In this document: positions 49,601 to 62,086 of the stretch, in pieces
Position numbering within the stretch: position 1 is the stretch's first letter
How the letters are laid out: the number at the start of each line of letters is the position of its first letter
Source: Eutypa lata
Lineage: Eukaryota; Ascomycota; Sordariomycetes; Xylariales; Diatrypaceae
DNA: 64,000 bases
Assembly: GCA_022661535.1 (NCBI GenBank)
Contig: JAKULF010000003.1
Location: 3,038,001-3,102,000, forward strand
Direction of reading: 5' to 3'
Program-made: the position numbers and the translations under genes
The notes under the pieces: model-generated
What the model was told of the DNA's origin: nothing
Database searches by the model: none
Seen by the model: the letters and a program-made list of their open reading frames with translations, nothing else

Positions 49601-52600
49601 GTCACCAGTGGTTACATCATCCAGCGTTTTTCCGGGCATCTTGGCACCATCGCTGACAAGCTGAGACTCTGGGGCTTGTGGCTCCGAACTTCCTGGCTCT
49701 TGCACAATCGGTTGGCTCGAGGTCTCGCTAGGAACATCAGCAGGGGAGGAGATTGGAACAGTTCCACTTTCAGACTCAATGGTCTCCCGAGCTACGTTGA
49801 TTTGACGTTCGGGAATGATCAAGGTATCCCCAGAAGGAACACTCCCTGGCAACACGGACACCTCCTCCACCTTATCTACCTCAGCTGAAGAGTCCTGTGG
49901 CTCATCGATGGAGTCTACACCTGGAAGCGGGTCCTGGAGTGGATCACTTAGTGGATGGTCTAGCTGGTCATCATGCTCACCGCTAGGTACATCGGGCTGC
50001 AATTGGGATGGCTCCACGTCTATATTCGCCGCATCTTCTTGTGACGCAGATCCTTCAAATTCCCAACTATCAGAAACGTGTCCAGTCTCGACAGATCTAG
50101 AAACAACGTCGAGAATCTTGGGTTCGCGTGCTATGTTTTCGTCTGTCAGCGCAACAGGATCTGCGGCGATTTCTACGATCGCGGAAGTGCCATCGGTCAA
50201 TTCAGCCTGCTTTGAGACCGAATCAAGTGGTCGTTCTTCATCTACTGCAGGCGTCTCTTGCGTTTGTTCAACTACTGTAGGGATCCCTTCAGCCACCACG
50301 GGCGTGTCTTCAGCTTCTGCGGGTACACTCTCGGCTGCTGTCAAAGGCACACGCTCGACGTCCACTTCCGCATCTTGAGGCCTTTCAGAAGGTGTAGGAC
50401 CCAGGATCTGACGGCCCGAGAATCTTGTCCCACCTTGCAGAGGATTCCGGAACCCCCGGAATAACCGAGACAGACCAACCCCGAATACCGGATAAGGTGT
50501 CGACCGCGCATTGTCATCTCGCGTACGCACTTCAGAGCTTGGACCAATGTCTATATCTTCTGCATCATCGTGAGGAACATGATCTTTCTTCTCTTGGTCC
50601 AGCTTTGCAGGGACTTCGAATACGGGTTTGGGCTCCTCTACTTGTTCAGCCACGTCTTTCTTCTCGCTAGAGGTCAGCTCTTCAACAAGGCGTGATTCAA
50701 CAGTTGGCGGTCCGCGCATGTCATCCTCGGCTTGGTGCAGAGAAGTATCCTCAAGAGTGATACCACTTTGGACTAAATCTACCTCACGTGACGGTCCCTC
50801 GACTGGCTGTGTCGGCTCTTGTAGCTCCGGCTCCGGCTCTTGTGGCTCCTGGGTAGGCGCTGGTCCTTTATCAACCTCTTCTAGAGTGCTAGGGTACACT
50901 CTGGCTTGCTCTATATTATGTAGATCGGTTGCGGCCTCAGGTAAGGGAACCTGCTCTGATGTAGAAGCATCGTTATCGTCTCGCAACATAGCTTTCTTCT
51001 TCTTCTTCTTCTTCTTCTTATCCTTCTTGGAGCCACTAGCAGTTGCGTCAAGAGCAGATGTAGGTAGCTCAGGGTTTTCTTGTTCACCAACGATTGGGAG
51101 ATCCTTGGTAACTGCGGCTTGCTCCTCAGTTAGATGATCAGATGCTTCAACCAGAGAAATTTCTTGGGCGTCGGATAGGTTTGGCAAATCCTCAGTTGCA
51201 GGCTCCCTAACTACCGGTTCCTTCACTATAGGCTCTTCAGTTATAGGCTCGACTACAGACTCAGCTACAGGCCCTTCAACTGCCGATTCTTCAACTGTCG
51301 GCTCCTCAACTGTCGGTTCTTCAACCAGGGACTTGAATGAAGGCTCAACTATAGGGTCAAGTGTATGTTCAGCTATAGGTGCGGCCGTAGGTTCGACTGC
51401 GGGTTCGACTGTGGATTCGACTGCTGATTCGATTGCGGGTTCGACTACAGGTTCGATTATGGGCTCAACTATATGCTCGACTATGCGCTCAGTCGGTTCT
51501 CTAACTTCTGGTTCCTCAGCTGTCGACTCTTTAACTATAGACTCAACTGTAGGCTCAACTGTAGGCTCAACTGTAGGCTCTTCAACCATAGGCTCGACTG
51601 CCGGCTCCATGGCCAAAGGCTCAACGTTATGTTCGACCGTAGGCTTAACTATGAGCTCCTCTACTGTAGGCTCCTCTACTGTAGGTTGCTCTACTGTAGC
51701 TCGCTCTGTCGTAAACTCCTCTATTGTAGGCTGCTTAGTCGTGGGTTCTTCGAGTCCAACCTTAAGAGGCTCGTTCTCGCCCTCCAACAGAGGAGCAGTA
51801 ACATTTGGCTCTAGTGCAATAGGTTCGGGCTCAGGAGGTGACGTTTCTTGAACGGAAGCTTCGTTTTGGGGTTGAGTGGGTTCCATGGCCTGGTCAGAAG
51901 TCCTGTCGGCACTTGGCTTGTCCTCCAGCTCCGGGACAGATGGGGTTGGCAGAGCTGACTCTGCAGTCTTGTGCTCTTCGGCCTCAAGATCCCGTGCCTT
52001 CTGCTGCTTCTTCAGTCTCTTCCTCTCTTTCTTGCTAAGCGTTGGGGAAGTGGCCTCCTTATCAGTCGGTTCAGGTTCAGGTTCGGGTATTGGCTGAGCG
52101 TCCTCAGGCTTCGTAGTATCGTCTTCCAGCCCCAGAGGCGTATCCTTCACTTCTATAGGCTGCGGGGTGACTTCCGAGTCGACCATTTTCCCCTTCTTCG
52201 CTTTCTTGCTCTTCTTGGACTTCTTCGGAGATGTGACGCTCGGGTCGTCTGGTCCTGCTTCATGCGTAGCATCTTGGAAGGTTTCAGGGCCGACCGCGGG
52301 TTTCAGCGTATCCTTGAAAGAAGCGTCTGGGATGACAACTGCCTCGCTTTGAGATGGATCATAGAGAGTATCTTCCTTAGAAATATCTGCTCCATATTGG
52401 CGGCCGAACGATCTCGAAACGGGACTATCTCCCACTGCGGCAGTCATTGCTATTGTAGCCACGTTATCCTTCAGTCGATCTTCCGGGGGTTCATTCATGA
52501 GATCACTAAGGCCGGTGCTCCATTGTGTCGGCACCAGGGTCGCCGAGGTGTCGGAAACGAACGACTCTTTCGTCTCCCTTGATAGCTGATCAACTAGATT

Positions 52601-55600
52601 TAGTCTAGGGAGTACGTGAATGTCCTCGGCTGGTTTGAGCGGAGCTAGCTGAGGGGAATCGACAGGGACAATATCATCATGTTTATCTACCGGCTCATCT
52701 GACAATGGTTCGTCAAGTAGGGACGATCCCGTACTTTCAGGGAGAGCTGGTAGCATTGACATGTCCATCGCCGAGTCTGCTTGGGGTGAAGGCGTTATAG
52801 CTTGCCGGCCAAAACCATCGTTTAGTGACTGACTTCTAAATCCCGCTTTTGGAGTCGATTCTTGTGAATTCATATCCCTGGTATCTGTGGTGATGGATGT
52901 ATCTATGTAGAGAGGCTCGCTTAGCTTAGGATGCTCCGGAGCTATTGACATGTGAGTTGGATGTTGTATGTCATAGTCAAGTCTTTGCATTTCAGGACTA
53001 GGAGACCCTCGTGACGGAGGCTCGCTGGCCCCGCTGGCCTCGCTGGCCTCGCTAGGAGGGAGCTCAGGGAGCTGTTCGGAGGATATTTGGGTGTTGGCTA
53101 AATCTTGTGACGTCTTCTCAACTAGATAGAGAGGCTTGAATTCCTTGGAGCTTCCCCACGACATTGGTCGGGCCCGGCTCTTAGATGCACTCCTAGGTTC
53201 CGAGGCAGCACTGGCGGGTGATAACGGAGGGAATTTGAGGCTAGATGGGGATGAAGGGCCATGCTTGTTACCAATAAGAAACTGAAGAGGTATAGCACTT
53301 TGACTAGGCGACTTCGGCTTCGAGGGGGGTTCTTGAACGCTGCGGTGGCGGGAATGGGTAGGTCTGTCACGCGACAGATGCCGTTCGTGATCGGGTGTCT
53401 CAGGTCGGCTGTCCGGCAGAGTAGGAAGCTCATCGATTTCGAGTTCAGGAGAACCAGGGGCGCTGGGAGGCAAGGGTAGAAGGTCGCCATACTGAGGGTC
53501 TATGGCAGGTCGGATTCCCCTCGAGACGGATGCCGAATCCGAGAAATTTAATTCTCGATCCCAGCTAGGCTGCATTTCAGGGGTGACGGGGAAATCATGA
53601 GCTTCCTTTTCTGAAGGAACATCGGTGGCTTTTGAGTAGGACTCGTGTGATGAGGAATCAACCACAGGACCCGTCAAGCCGACACCCGCGCCAAGGGTGC
53701 CGGCGTTATCTAAAAAAGAATTCTTGTCATCCGATTTGCGGGGACGATCCTTCTCCTCGATAATGCCCATTGAGGATTTGAAACGGCTGAAGAGACCTGA
53801 GCTACTGCTCTTATCCTTCTCGGATTTAGAGCCTTTGCGATCTTTCCCATCACGGCCCCCATTAGGAGAACCAAGTGATTTGGCATTATCGAAGTCATTT
53901 ATCCTACTTGGTGACCCACTTGCAGTAGATTGAACCTCTTCGAAAGGGCTCTGACCAGGGGGTATTGAGTTGTCACGTTCCGGAGTCCTAGCTCCCTCCC
54001 GAGCATTGGCATATTCGGGAAATCCACCAGGGAAGCTTCTTCGCTTTCCCTTCTTGTTTAGTCTCCCGATCTCTTCCGTCACACGGCCGGAGAATGTACT
54101 TGACCTCATCAGAGGATCAATGCGAGATGAGTCTCTAAACTTCTTCACAGCTCCAACTGGTACCTCCGATGAAGCTACAGACTGGGGAGTTGGCCTAGGC
54201 GTAGAGGCTTCATAGGTTGTCGAGTCCCATTCCGACTTTGTTTTAGACTTCTGCAGAGAATCCCATTCGTCCTCGGGAGGGCCAGCTTTTCCGTGGACTT
54301 CCTTGGGTGAACCTGATAAACCCTTTGAGCTTTCGGCCATCTCCTCACTGACAATATCAATATTTGAGCGAGGGCCAGCAACACCTGGATCATCCCTGTA
54401 TTTCTCATTCATGTCTGGCACCTGAGTGGTTTCCGTGCTATCAGTGATGGAGTCGAAATTCGAGACAGAGTCAGAGGCAGTCGAGTCGCGTTTAGACTTC
54501 TTTTTCTTCTTCTTTGACTTCTTTGGTGGCGCATCCTGGTCTTCCGTAGCAGCGGTCTTCTCGGTGTGCATCTCGTTCGACGGGCCCGTAATTTCCTTCG
54601 GAGTCTCAACTATATTCTCCAGGTCAGACTCACGAGGGACAGAATCACTCGTGTTAGGGTTGATTTTTATCTCTGCTCTCGACCTTTTTGACTGTTCTTG
54701 ATCGTCCGGGTTATGGACAGACACCACAGGCCGAGTGTTTTTGAGGTTGCGATCATCATTTAACCCCTCTTGGAATTTAGATCGGGAGGTAATGTCTGAT
54801 GGCACCGGTCTCTCCTGATCCTCAACATGGAACACCGAAACTGGAAGTGATCGTGAAGGAGCCTCAAATGTACCAGGGTAATGCGTCGACGTTTCATTAT
54901 CGTTCTTTGGCGAATCCCATCTATTTTCTGGCCGTGCGGTCATGGCACTCTGGGTGTCTTGGGAGGCATCTGCCGGGTTCGGTACAACTTTAATATCATC
55001 CGGCTGGCTCGCAGCATCCTGGACGACGACGGCCTTCTTTGCTTTCTTTGACTTCTTTCTCGAGGGCATATTCTCCCACTCATCAGTGGGAGCAGGCTCG
55101 ACTGATCCCGAGTCACGCGACAGCGGAAGATCATCAACTACCTCACTCGGCTGAGCAGGAGGGTTTACCACTTTCTCGCGGCCTTTCCGTTCATTCTTGC
55201 TAAGTCCGACTGAAGGCTGGGAATCATCTCTTTCGGGTATCGCACGGGAGAATTCCGCAGGTGGTTCTTCCACTACAACAATGTTCGATTTCCTGGGACC
55301 ACTAATAATATTTGAACCGTCCTTGCGTTTGCGTCTTGGGTTCTTGCTCAGCCTAGAGAATATCTCGGAATCTTCAGTAGAAATATCATTTTCGTCGGTT
55401 GGCGTTCCAGGAAGTTCGCCCATGACAAAACCATGACCGGCTCGCGAACCAACACGGGCCTTCTCATTAGTCATGCCCAAATCGGTGACGGATTCGGCAA
55501 ATGGTGACCGGTATGCACTGGGTTCGTTGGATCCAGGTGGTGAATCACGTGTATGGAAACTAGGATTATCGATGACAATATTCGGGTCGAATCCAGTGCC

Positions 55601-58600
55601 TTCAAGGCCGGCAGCTAAGTGGGCTGTGAAGGAAGGGTCCTCAGCAAAGGCGCCTGGCATCTGGGGATTTCCGGGTATTGAGGGCTTTGGTCCAGGAATA
55701 GGCGGATTATCGTAAGAGTCGGCCGAAGACACGCGTGGAGGGGATCCCTTCTCCGTTTTTGAACCCCTCCTTCTCCTCCTCGGCGGCGTAGAAGACTCAG
55801 CATCAACTAGCTGGTCAGGATGTGTTGCCGACACGGCGGCAGTAACAGCCCCGACTCCTGCAATAGTAGCTGCTATAGTCCCCCAACCGCTCTTTCTTCC
55901 CGACTTACCTTTTGGCGTCTCGGCTGGCGTGATGATCTTAGTGCCAGAATAAGGATCGTCCTCCCTCATCGGAGTTTCAACCACATAATGCTTGGTTTCG
56001 TTCTCACCCCAGCTCACAGCTTTGGAGATGGACGCTGATGGCAATACTTCACCTCGTGGGCCTAAAATAATATCAGGACTAGGGTGGGAAACACCAATCT
56101 CCACGTCTTTCGTGCGATCTGGAGCTGATGTGTTTTCAGGCTGCTGCATCTCAGGCATTGGAGAAGGAGTTGGAGTGGGCCGCACGATATTCAGCATCGG
56201 CCGCTCCCAAGCTGCTGAAGGGTCCTTAGACTTGAAGATGGTATCTCTTGCCAGGGGGTCTCTAGCAGAGCTAGTGCTTGTTTGGAATCGAGACAGATCT
56301 CTAGGGTGCTCAAGAACATTATCGATGAGGACATCAGCATCCGGACCATCATATGGACTCTTTTTCTTCGGACGGTTCTTCGACTCCGGAGGCTCTGCGG
56401 GTTCATCAAATTCGACAATTTCCGGTTCCGGTTGCTCCTTCCACTTGTCCACTACCGAGTGTTCTGGGGAATTGCTGCGGGATCGTTTTTCCTCTTCCTT
56501 AATCTTACGAGCACGTCCCTTCTCCCTATAGAATAGATCTGCTTCCTCCTGTACACGATCTTTACTGGGCTGTACAATGTCGTGATTCGCACTCTTTTTT
56601 GTCATGGCTGCTGAGATGGCAGCAGCCATCGCAACAGCATCCACAGGAGCGGTAGAGTGCTGTGCAGCTCCCTTCGCATCTTGAGCCTCTTGAAGTTCAC
56701 GTTCATATGAGTCTTTCCTACTCAGCCTTTCCAGCGGCTGCACGTGATCCGGCAGCTCAAAGCGCGAGAAGTCTGGTTCGCGCTCTACGGTGACAACATT
56801 CGGGGTCAGAGGTCGCTTTGGTGTTCCGAAACTCGGTGTCGGAAACGCGTCATTTGGTACTTGGAATTGAAATGGATCGATCGGTCCTTGTGAAGGGGGG
56901 TAGTCGGGACCTTCTAGTCGGCGGTAACCATCAGTACTGTGGGAAGGGCCAGTGAGTTCTCCATCGTCATGAAGAGCCTCCCTTCGACTTGCTTTCTGGT
57001 TACCCCCCTGGTCATCCTTACGAGAATCGCGATTTTCCTGATCAACATCATAATCTTGTTGATGTTTTTCGCGACGTCGCTTTTCTCGTTGAAGTCGACG
57101 TCTCTCCTTTTCGTTGTCATGATCTGTGTCAACATCCTGTTTCTCATGACGCGTTTGATACTGTTCATCAGGAATATCACCAAGACGTCTACGCTTTTCA
57201 TCCTTTCCGCCAGACAGCTTCGATATCAGTCTTTCATCATGTTCGTCGCGTTTTACAGTGTCGCTCCCGCGGCTATCCTTATGGTCGGACGTCAACACTG
57301 CACTAACAGCAGCGCCTGCGATGCCTGCTGCTGCTATTCCAGCGAGAGATTTCCCGGATGACGAACGGCCCACATACTTGGGGTCTGTGTCTACAGAATC
57401 GAAAACCCTGCTTGGGACCGGTACTATTGGCTTTGGCTGCTGGATAGGCACGGGAGCTGGCCTAGACCGTGACGACAGGTCCTGTTGAGCAGAAACAATA
57501 GATCCTCGGCCCGCGTCAAACCGAGCAGGATCAGAGGTGGGAACCGGGAATACCTGTTGCAGAGGGCGGCCATCAAAAGAGACGGTCTCACTTTGAACAA
57601 CAGATGGTTCATATCGCCGACGCACCTCGTTAGAAGGGCTATCTTCCACTCTCTCAAACCCGCAAGGGCTTCGGACGAAGCCACGCAGTGAATTAATAGG
57701 CCCAAAGAGTTTAGGATCAACCACGGAAGATTTATAGTAAGGACTGTCATTCCTTGGGCTAGGCGCGTGCTCGAGAACGGGACTCGGACGCGTGGGCTTA
57801 CTGGGTTCGCTGGGGAGATATGTCGTTGACCCATAGTCGAGACCAGACAAACTGTCCTTGCTAAGTTCACTCGAGGTGTGTAGTGCTGATCCATAAACCA
57901 AACCGGATTCACTGTCCTCACTTGACGAGGAGGATTCGTCTTCCGACGCAGATTCCCACTCAGAATCATCTGAAGAAGAGTGACGATCAGGCTTAGAGCC
58001 CCCAACCCCCCGATCGAGCTTTCCACTGTTTGTACGGTGGAATTGGTTAATTGCCGCAGTGGCACCGGCAAGTCGAGAGGGCCGTGATCTCCCAGCAGTC
58101 TTTAGATCTTCCATATTCTGTTGCCTCGCCATCTCAGCGAACTTTTTACCCAATTCCATGATCTCATCGTCCGTCTGTCTCCGAGCCTGAGGCGGGCGCC
58201 TCCCTGGGTCGCTCTCATCTCCTCGAGAATGTCGTCCACTCGGCGAGGTGAATTCGCGACTTCTCCGGCGGTCGATATAGCCCTTACCGTAAGCAAGCTC
58301 TGAGCCTACTGAGGACGAAGAAGAGTTTCCGAATCGGAGGAATCTACTTTTCTTCTTAACACGGCGCCGGTGCTTGCGCTCACTCGCGGAAAAGAAAGTG
58401 CGAAACCCAAATGTGCTAGATTGTTGTTGCTGTTGTTGGGAGGAAATGTTTAAAAGCGACGAGGAGGTAGATGACGAAGAAGACGAGTTAGACAGGGCAC
58501 GATATCGAGAGCTAGCAGTATCGGGCTGCTCTGGTTCGTAATAGGGGATAGAGACTGGAATGTGTTGTTGATTGTAGAGCTGCTCTCTGGAATGCCGCCT

Positions 58601-58663
58601 CTCTTTGCGCCGGCGACGAGTGCTCTCAGGACTCCGCCGGCGGTGACCCTCTCTGGTCATCAT
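37629..58663 (-). CDS. lah: Leashin-type giant Woronin-body tether ('involucrin repeat' protein)
   Basis: Leashin tethers Woronin bodies, the peroxisome-derived septal plugs, to the hyphal cortex or septal pore. Two minus-strand exons (58663-39257 and 39140-37629) are joined by one phase-0 intron of 116 bp, giving 6972 residues. The conserved N terminus has the Ser run ending SSLLNIS (about 55-75), then basic KHRRRVKKKSRFLRFGNSSS (about 95-115). It continues with DDEIMELGKKFAEMARQQN (about 165-183). The middle is enormous, acidic and disordered. It holds about twenty lysine blocks of the form KKSKKDKKKKK and several EPxVE tandem arrays. Short Ala/Gly-rich hydrophobic segments lie near residues 440, 675 and 930. 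The last exon is a coiled coil (about 6490-6630) followed by a compact conserved domain with WEFVFTRYLFGMDREHRQKL. In Neurospora the locus is reported to make two products (LAH-1, LAH-2); here the frame continues through. Identity rests on the N terminus, architecture and size. Confidence 0.88.
42930..43150 (-). repeat. Val/Ile-Pro-Ala/Glu short tandem repeat in leashin coding sequence
   Basis: Here the protein repeats units such as EAPVIDAPVTAP and EVPVIDVPVTDV. In DNA this appears as recurring ACTGGAAC/TCTATGAC-type motifs. It is one of three such arrays in the large exon. Confidence 0.75.
45105..45430 (-). repeat. QEPVV / TEPAT tandem repeat in leashin coding sequence
   Basis: The encoded units are QEPVVQEPVVQEPVQ, then QGPMQDPMQ, then TEPATEPATEQVTEPVTEP. 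At DNA level the plus strand repeats GACTGGCTC/CTGGCTCT-like units about every 15 bases. Slippage would change length by five residues and keep the frame. Confidence 0.85.
51190..51750 (-). repeat. EPTVE pentapeptide array in leashin coding sequence
   Basis: Over about 185 residues (about 2305-2490) the protein is dominated by five-residue units of the type EPTVE, EPAVE and EPIVE. The plus strand shows TCAACTGTAGGC-like 15-base units. This is the longest of the arrays. Confidence 0.88.
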
Positions 58664-60010
58664 CTTAAGAGCTTAGGCTTATTACTATTAATGGCGTCCA
58701 TCCGCAAGGTGATTTTCTTACAGAGAAACGACAGAGAGCTTAAAGGTTGTTATTTTCAGTTACTATTTGGGGTATCTTGTTATGGCAAAACATAAGATTG
58801 TTTTTGTTTAGACCCGACCGTCAAGGGAGTTAGTAGTAGTGTATACCAAGCTGGGCCTGGCTGGCAGGGTAAGCTGGGAAAGCTGGGCTGAAAACCTGCT
58901 CCACTCGGGCGACTATGGATGGCTCCCCCACTCAATCAATTACGATTTGACGGGTGGTTGGGGAAATACGATCTGATTGGTGTTTCATGTAGTCTAAGTC
59001 TCATTCGTAATACCTGATATGTGACCTCTCTACAATACACTACCTATCATAGCCGTGGCAATATACTGATTAATAGTTGTCATTCTGTGTGTTGTGTCAT
59101 CTACCTATGTGTATTGAGTTGTCAAGGCATAATAGGATCTCTCCAGTTCGATTGAATATATGTGCTGGTGCTGATGTGTGAAGTAAAGTAAGTATCACTA
59201 ACTATATAAACAGTATGTAGGTCATAGTATGAGTTGCGCCTCGGGTCTTTTGTGAACCCTCGACATGACCAATATTGTAAGGCACGATAAACCGAACACA
59301 AAACTCAATTACACTATGTTGTTATATATACGAATAACCATACGCTATATATACATACATGTTCTAGTGGGCTCAATGGTAAATTACGTACCTTAGTCGG
59401 AACCTTTCAAGGTGGATGACAACTCTATTCAGTCACGTAGCTTAAGGATGGATGAGTTCAGCTGATGTTATCCAATGGGCTTGGCCGAAATCAGAAGTGT
59501 TTTATGCTTCTCCAGTCGCATCGTGAAGATTGATTGCCACGTCGACATTAAATTCCCTACTAACTATCTCTTGCCACCCCTCGCATCTCTCCCACCCCAC
59601 TAGAGGCCTCAGATACCTACATACATTCAATGTTATCATATGATTCGTTGAAGAGCCCGATTGGTTTAAATGCGCATCAACGCGCTCTACTACTGCGGGC
59701 AGCGTAGGTAGGTACGTGCATGAGAACGTCAAAACCAAGTCTCTTATTGTGTACATATGCTTCAGGAATGCCATAACTGTGTAAGTATCCACTATTCAAG
59801 ATAGCACCCCTAGAGATACATAGATCGCCTCCACCCGAATTCCGCCAAAGTCAGATATCGACAACATAGACAGTCACATAGACAGTCGAGCATGAGTTCA
59901 TGTCGGTTTCACATACTTGACGGTCCCTTCATCATTCCCATACCATGATAATGTTGTCATTAGTTACGTTCTATTAAGCATAACGATCAGGGTAACTACA
60001 AGGATCAAAT

Positions 60011-60027
60011 AATATATATATATATAT
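60011..60027. repeat. (TA)n dinucleotide run
   Basis: About eight TA units in intergenic DNA upstream of the Mnn10 homologue. Confidence 0.85.
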
Positions 60028-61340
60028 GACTTTGGTATGCCTTTGTCCTTGATACATACCTAGGTAGTACCTACTCTATAGGATATACCTAGTTTATTTT
60101 ACAATATCTCTTACCTTATAGGGCGATTATGCCCTTGCCGAATCCATGCTCTCGTCCGAGTCTCGAACCAACCTACTAATCTGCTAATCTATGCGGCTCA
60201 CTTATGTTCAGCCTCCTTTAATTCGGTGAATGCTCCTATCGTACTGTAGTCTAACTAAAGGATTAACTTCGCTTTTTTGTCGCATTCATAGCATCTCCTC
60301 ACTCATATTAAACGCAGGTCCTTACATACAAAATACTTCCATTATAGCCCAGATAGCCATGTTTGATAAGAAGTGGAAGACCTCCAGTCGTTAACGACTC
60401 ACAATTGTCACTGATAAGCCAATTACATACGCATGCAGGACTAAGTATTTCCGAGTCTTGGCAGACATTAGCGACTGCTGATGTTAACCTAGTAGGCCAT
60501 CTGTCAGTGACCTAGAACTACTAGAGGCACCTTTTAGTCCCAAATACGGAGTGGACACCTCCTACTTACATCGGAACCAAAGTGGCTCCTATAATTTCAT
60601 CAACGGATCTGCAAAGGATGAATGATGCGGGACTAGACTCAAGTTGACCCATAGCTGCCATGCACAAATTGCATCAACTTAGTTATTATTAGGGGTGGCT
60701 TTGAACTGCTTTTTGGTGTTTAAATGATAAAACAAAAGACCATAAGAGAAAGAGAGAGAAAACCCACAAGAGAAAATACCCGTTTCACCGATATTATCCA
60801 TGTGGTCCGGATTAAAGCGAAATATAATTACATGTAGATAGTTAACTAGAGGTACATTAGGTAATTCCGTATCTCGTCATTACAGGGGTGTACAATACAT
60901 TCGGTCCCCTACTTGCCCTACCCAAATCAAACAGATATGCACTAACTAAACTGACAACAACCCTTAAAACTACATACATACTACCTACCTAGACCTCTCA
61001 CAAAATTTCTTTTCACCACACTAACTATTCTGCTTCGCTTCAAGATCTCAATTTGTTGCACTTTAGAGCAATTGTCATGTTCTCAAATCTTTGAATGTTA
61101 CATTGCCCAGACTTAGGTAAGTTCGGTTGTCGTTATGTAACCCCAGTTCGTACTGCATCTTTGTCTTACAGGCCACGGCACTTTTCTTTAGCCTGGGACT
61201 GGGTAGACGAGAGAAAATACGAAGCTAGCTTGTGAAGTTACTGTAAGCTAAGACGATTTTGCAGCTCTCGACTCAAAACATAATTTTAATCGCTGTTGCA
61301 AATCGAAAGGTGTCATTGAGAAGATATACAATACGCATGC

Positions 61341-61368
61341 ATACCTACATACCTACATACCTACATAT
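61341..61368. repeat. (ATACCTAC)n tandem repeat
   Basis: Three to four consecutive eight-base units. They are built from the same TACCTA word that is scattered through the other intergenic regions. Confidence 0.85.
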
Positions 61369-61531
61369 ATGCATAGAGAGAATTCATACATATACACGGA
61401 TCACACCCACGTCCACGCCTATCTACTACCTGCCTACCTTCCTCCCTCCTACCTAGGTGGTCACTATTACCTCTCAGGTCGCATTCCTTCCTGAGTCCGT
61501 CCTCGTCAATTGGCATTTGCGACGGGAAAGA

Positions 61532-61560
61532 GAAGGAAAGAAAGAAAGAAAGAAGGGAAA
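61532..61560. repeat. (GAAA)n purine run
   Basis: A GGAAA/GAAA purine-only stretch in the promoter or leader region of the Mnn10 homologue, about 530 bp before the ATG. Confidence 0.8.
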
Positions 61561-61994
61561 CGCGAGTGTGCCGTCACGCAATATCAAGCTCAAGACATTT
61601 TCCCTTTTTGTCTCTCAACGTTCCATCAGCCACTGCAACACCTTTGTTTCTTTTATTTCCCGGTTATCTTCTGATTCGTGGGTTGTGGTTTGCAGCCAGT
61701 CGGCAGAAGGCTCTTCTTTTTAACCCATCTGCGCACACGCGCGCGCCCTTATCTATCTCTAAATATCCCTTTGCTTTCCCCTTAGAAATAATCCCATTGT
61801 CGCGAATCTGGCGTCCACACACCCCAATTCGGACTCTGCCTCCTCCTCATTTAGCAATATCCCGGCGCAATCACACCATCGAAGACGATCATCTGCTTCT
61901 GATTCTGGGGCTACAAGCGCGGGCCAACGCCCCTCTCGCCTGAATCTGGGGTCGCGACCCCATTACGCCCAGCCTTTTCTCAGTCCTATCCCTG

Positions 61995-62069
61995 GTATGT
62001 CGATATAGCTTTCGGTTCTCGAGCCGCCATCCACTTGGCCAACTACGGCTAATCAGATTTCTTTTCCAG
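61995..62069 (+). other. Probable intron in the 5' leader of the Mnn10 homologue
   Basis: The stretch begins GTATGT, has a branch-like GGCTAATC near its end and finishes TTTTCCAG, 17 bases before the start codon at 62087. The 75-bp length is typical of the other introns here. Transcript data would be needed to confirm it. Confidence 0.6.
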
Positions 62070-62086
62070 GTACCCCCAACTCAGCT

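Larger units (their letters stand above)
58664..62086. other. Divergent intergenic region between leashin and the Mnn10 homologue
   Basis: No coding sequence is supported in these 3.4 kb. They should contain both promoters and 5' leaders. Simple repeats are (TA)n at 60011-60027, (ATACCTAC)n at 61341-61368 and (GAAA)n at 61532-61560. A likely leader intron lies at 61995-62069. Confidence 0.65.

Noticed and set aside
51333..51851. Plus-strand frame with GSTVGSTVGS-like repeats
   Set aside because: It is the complement of the EPTVE array in leashin; no start context or splice partners.
59502..59792. Minus-strand frame of 96 codons between leashin and mnn10
   Set aside because: No ATG start, no recognisable domain, no splice partners, and it contains intergenic repeat words.
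60120..60180. Possible tRNA B-box (GGTTCGAGAC on the minus strand)
   Set aside because: No matching A box, acceptor stem or cloverleaf can be drawn around it.
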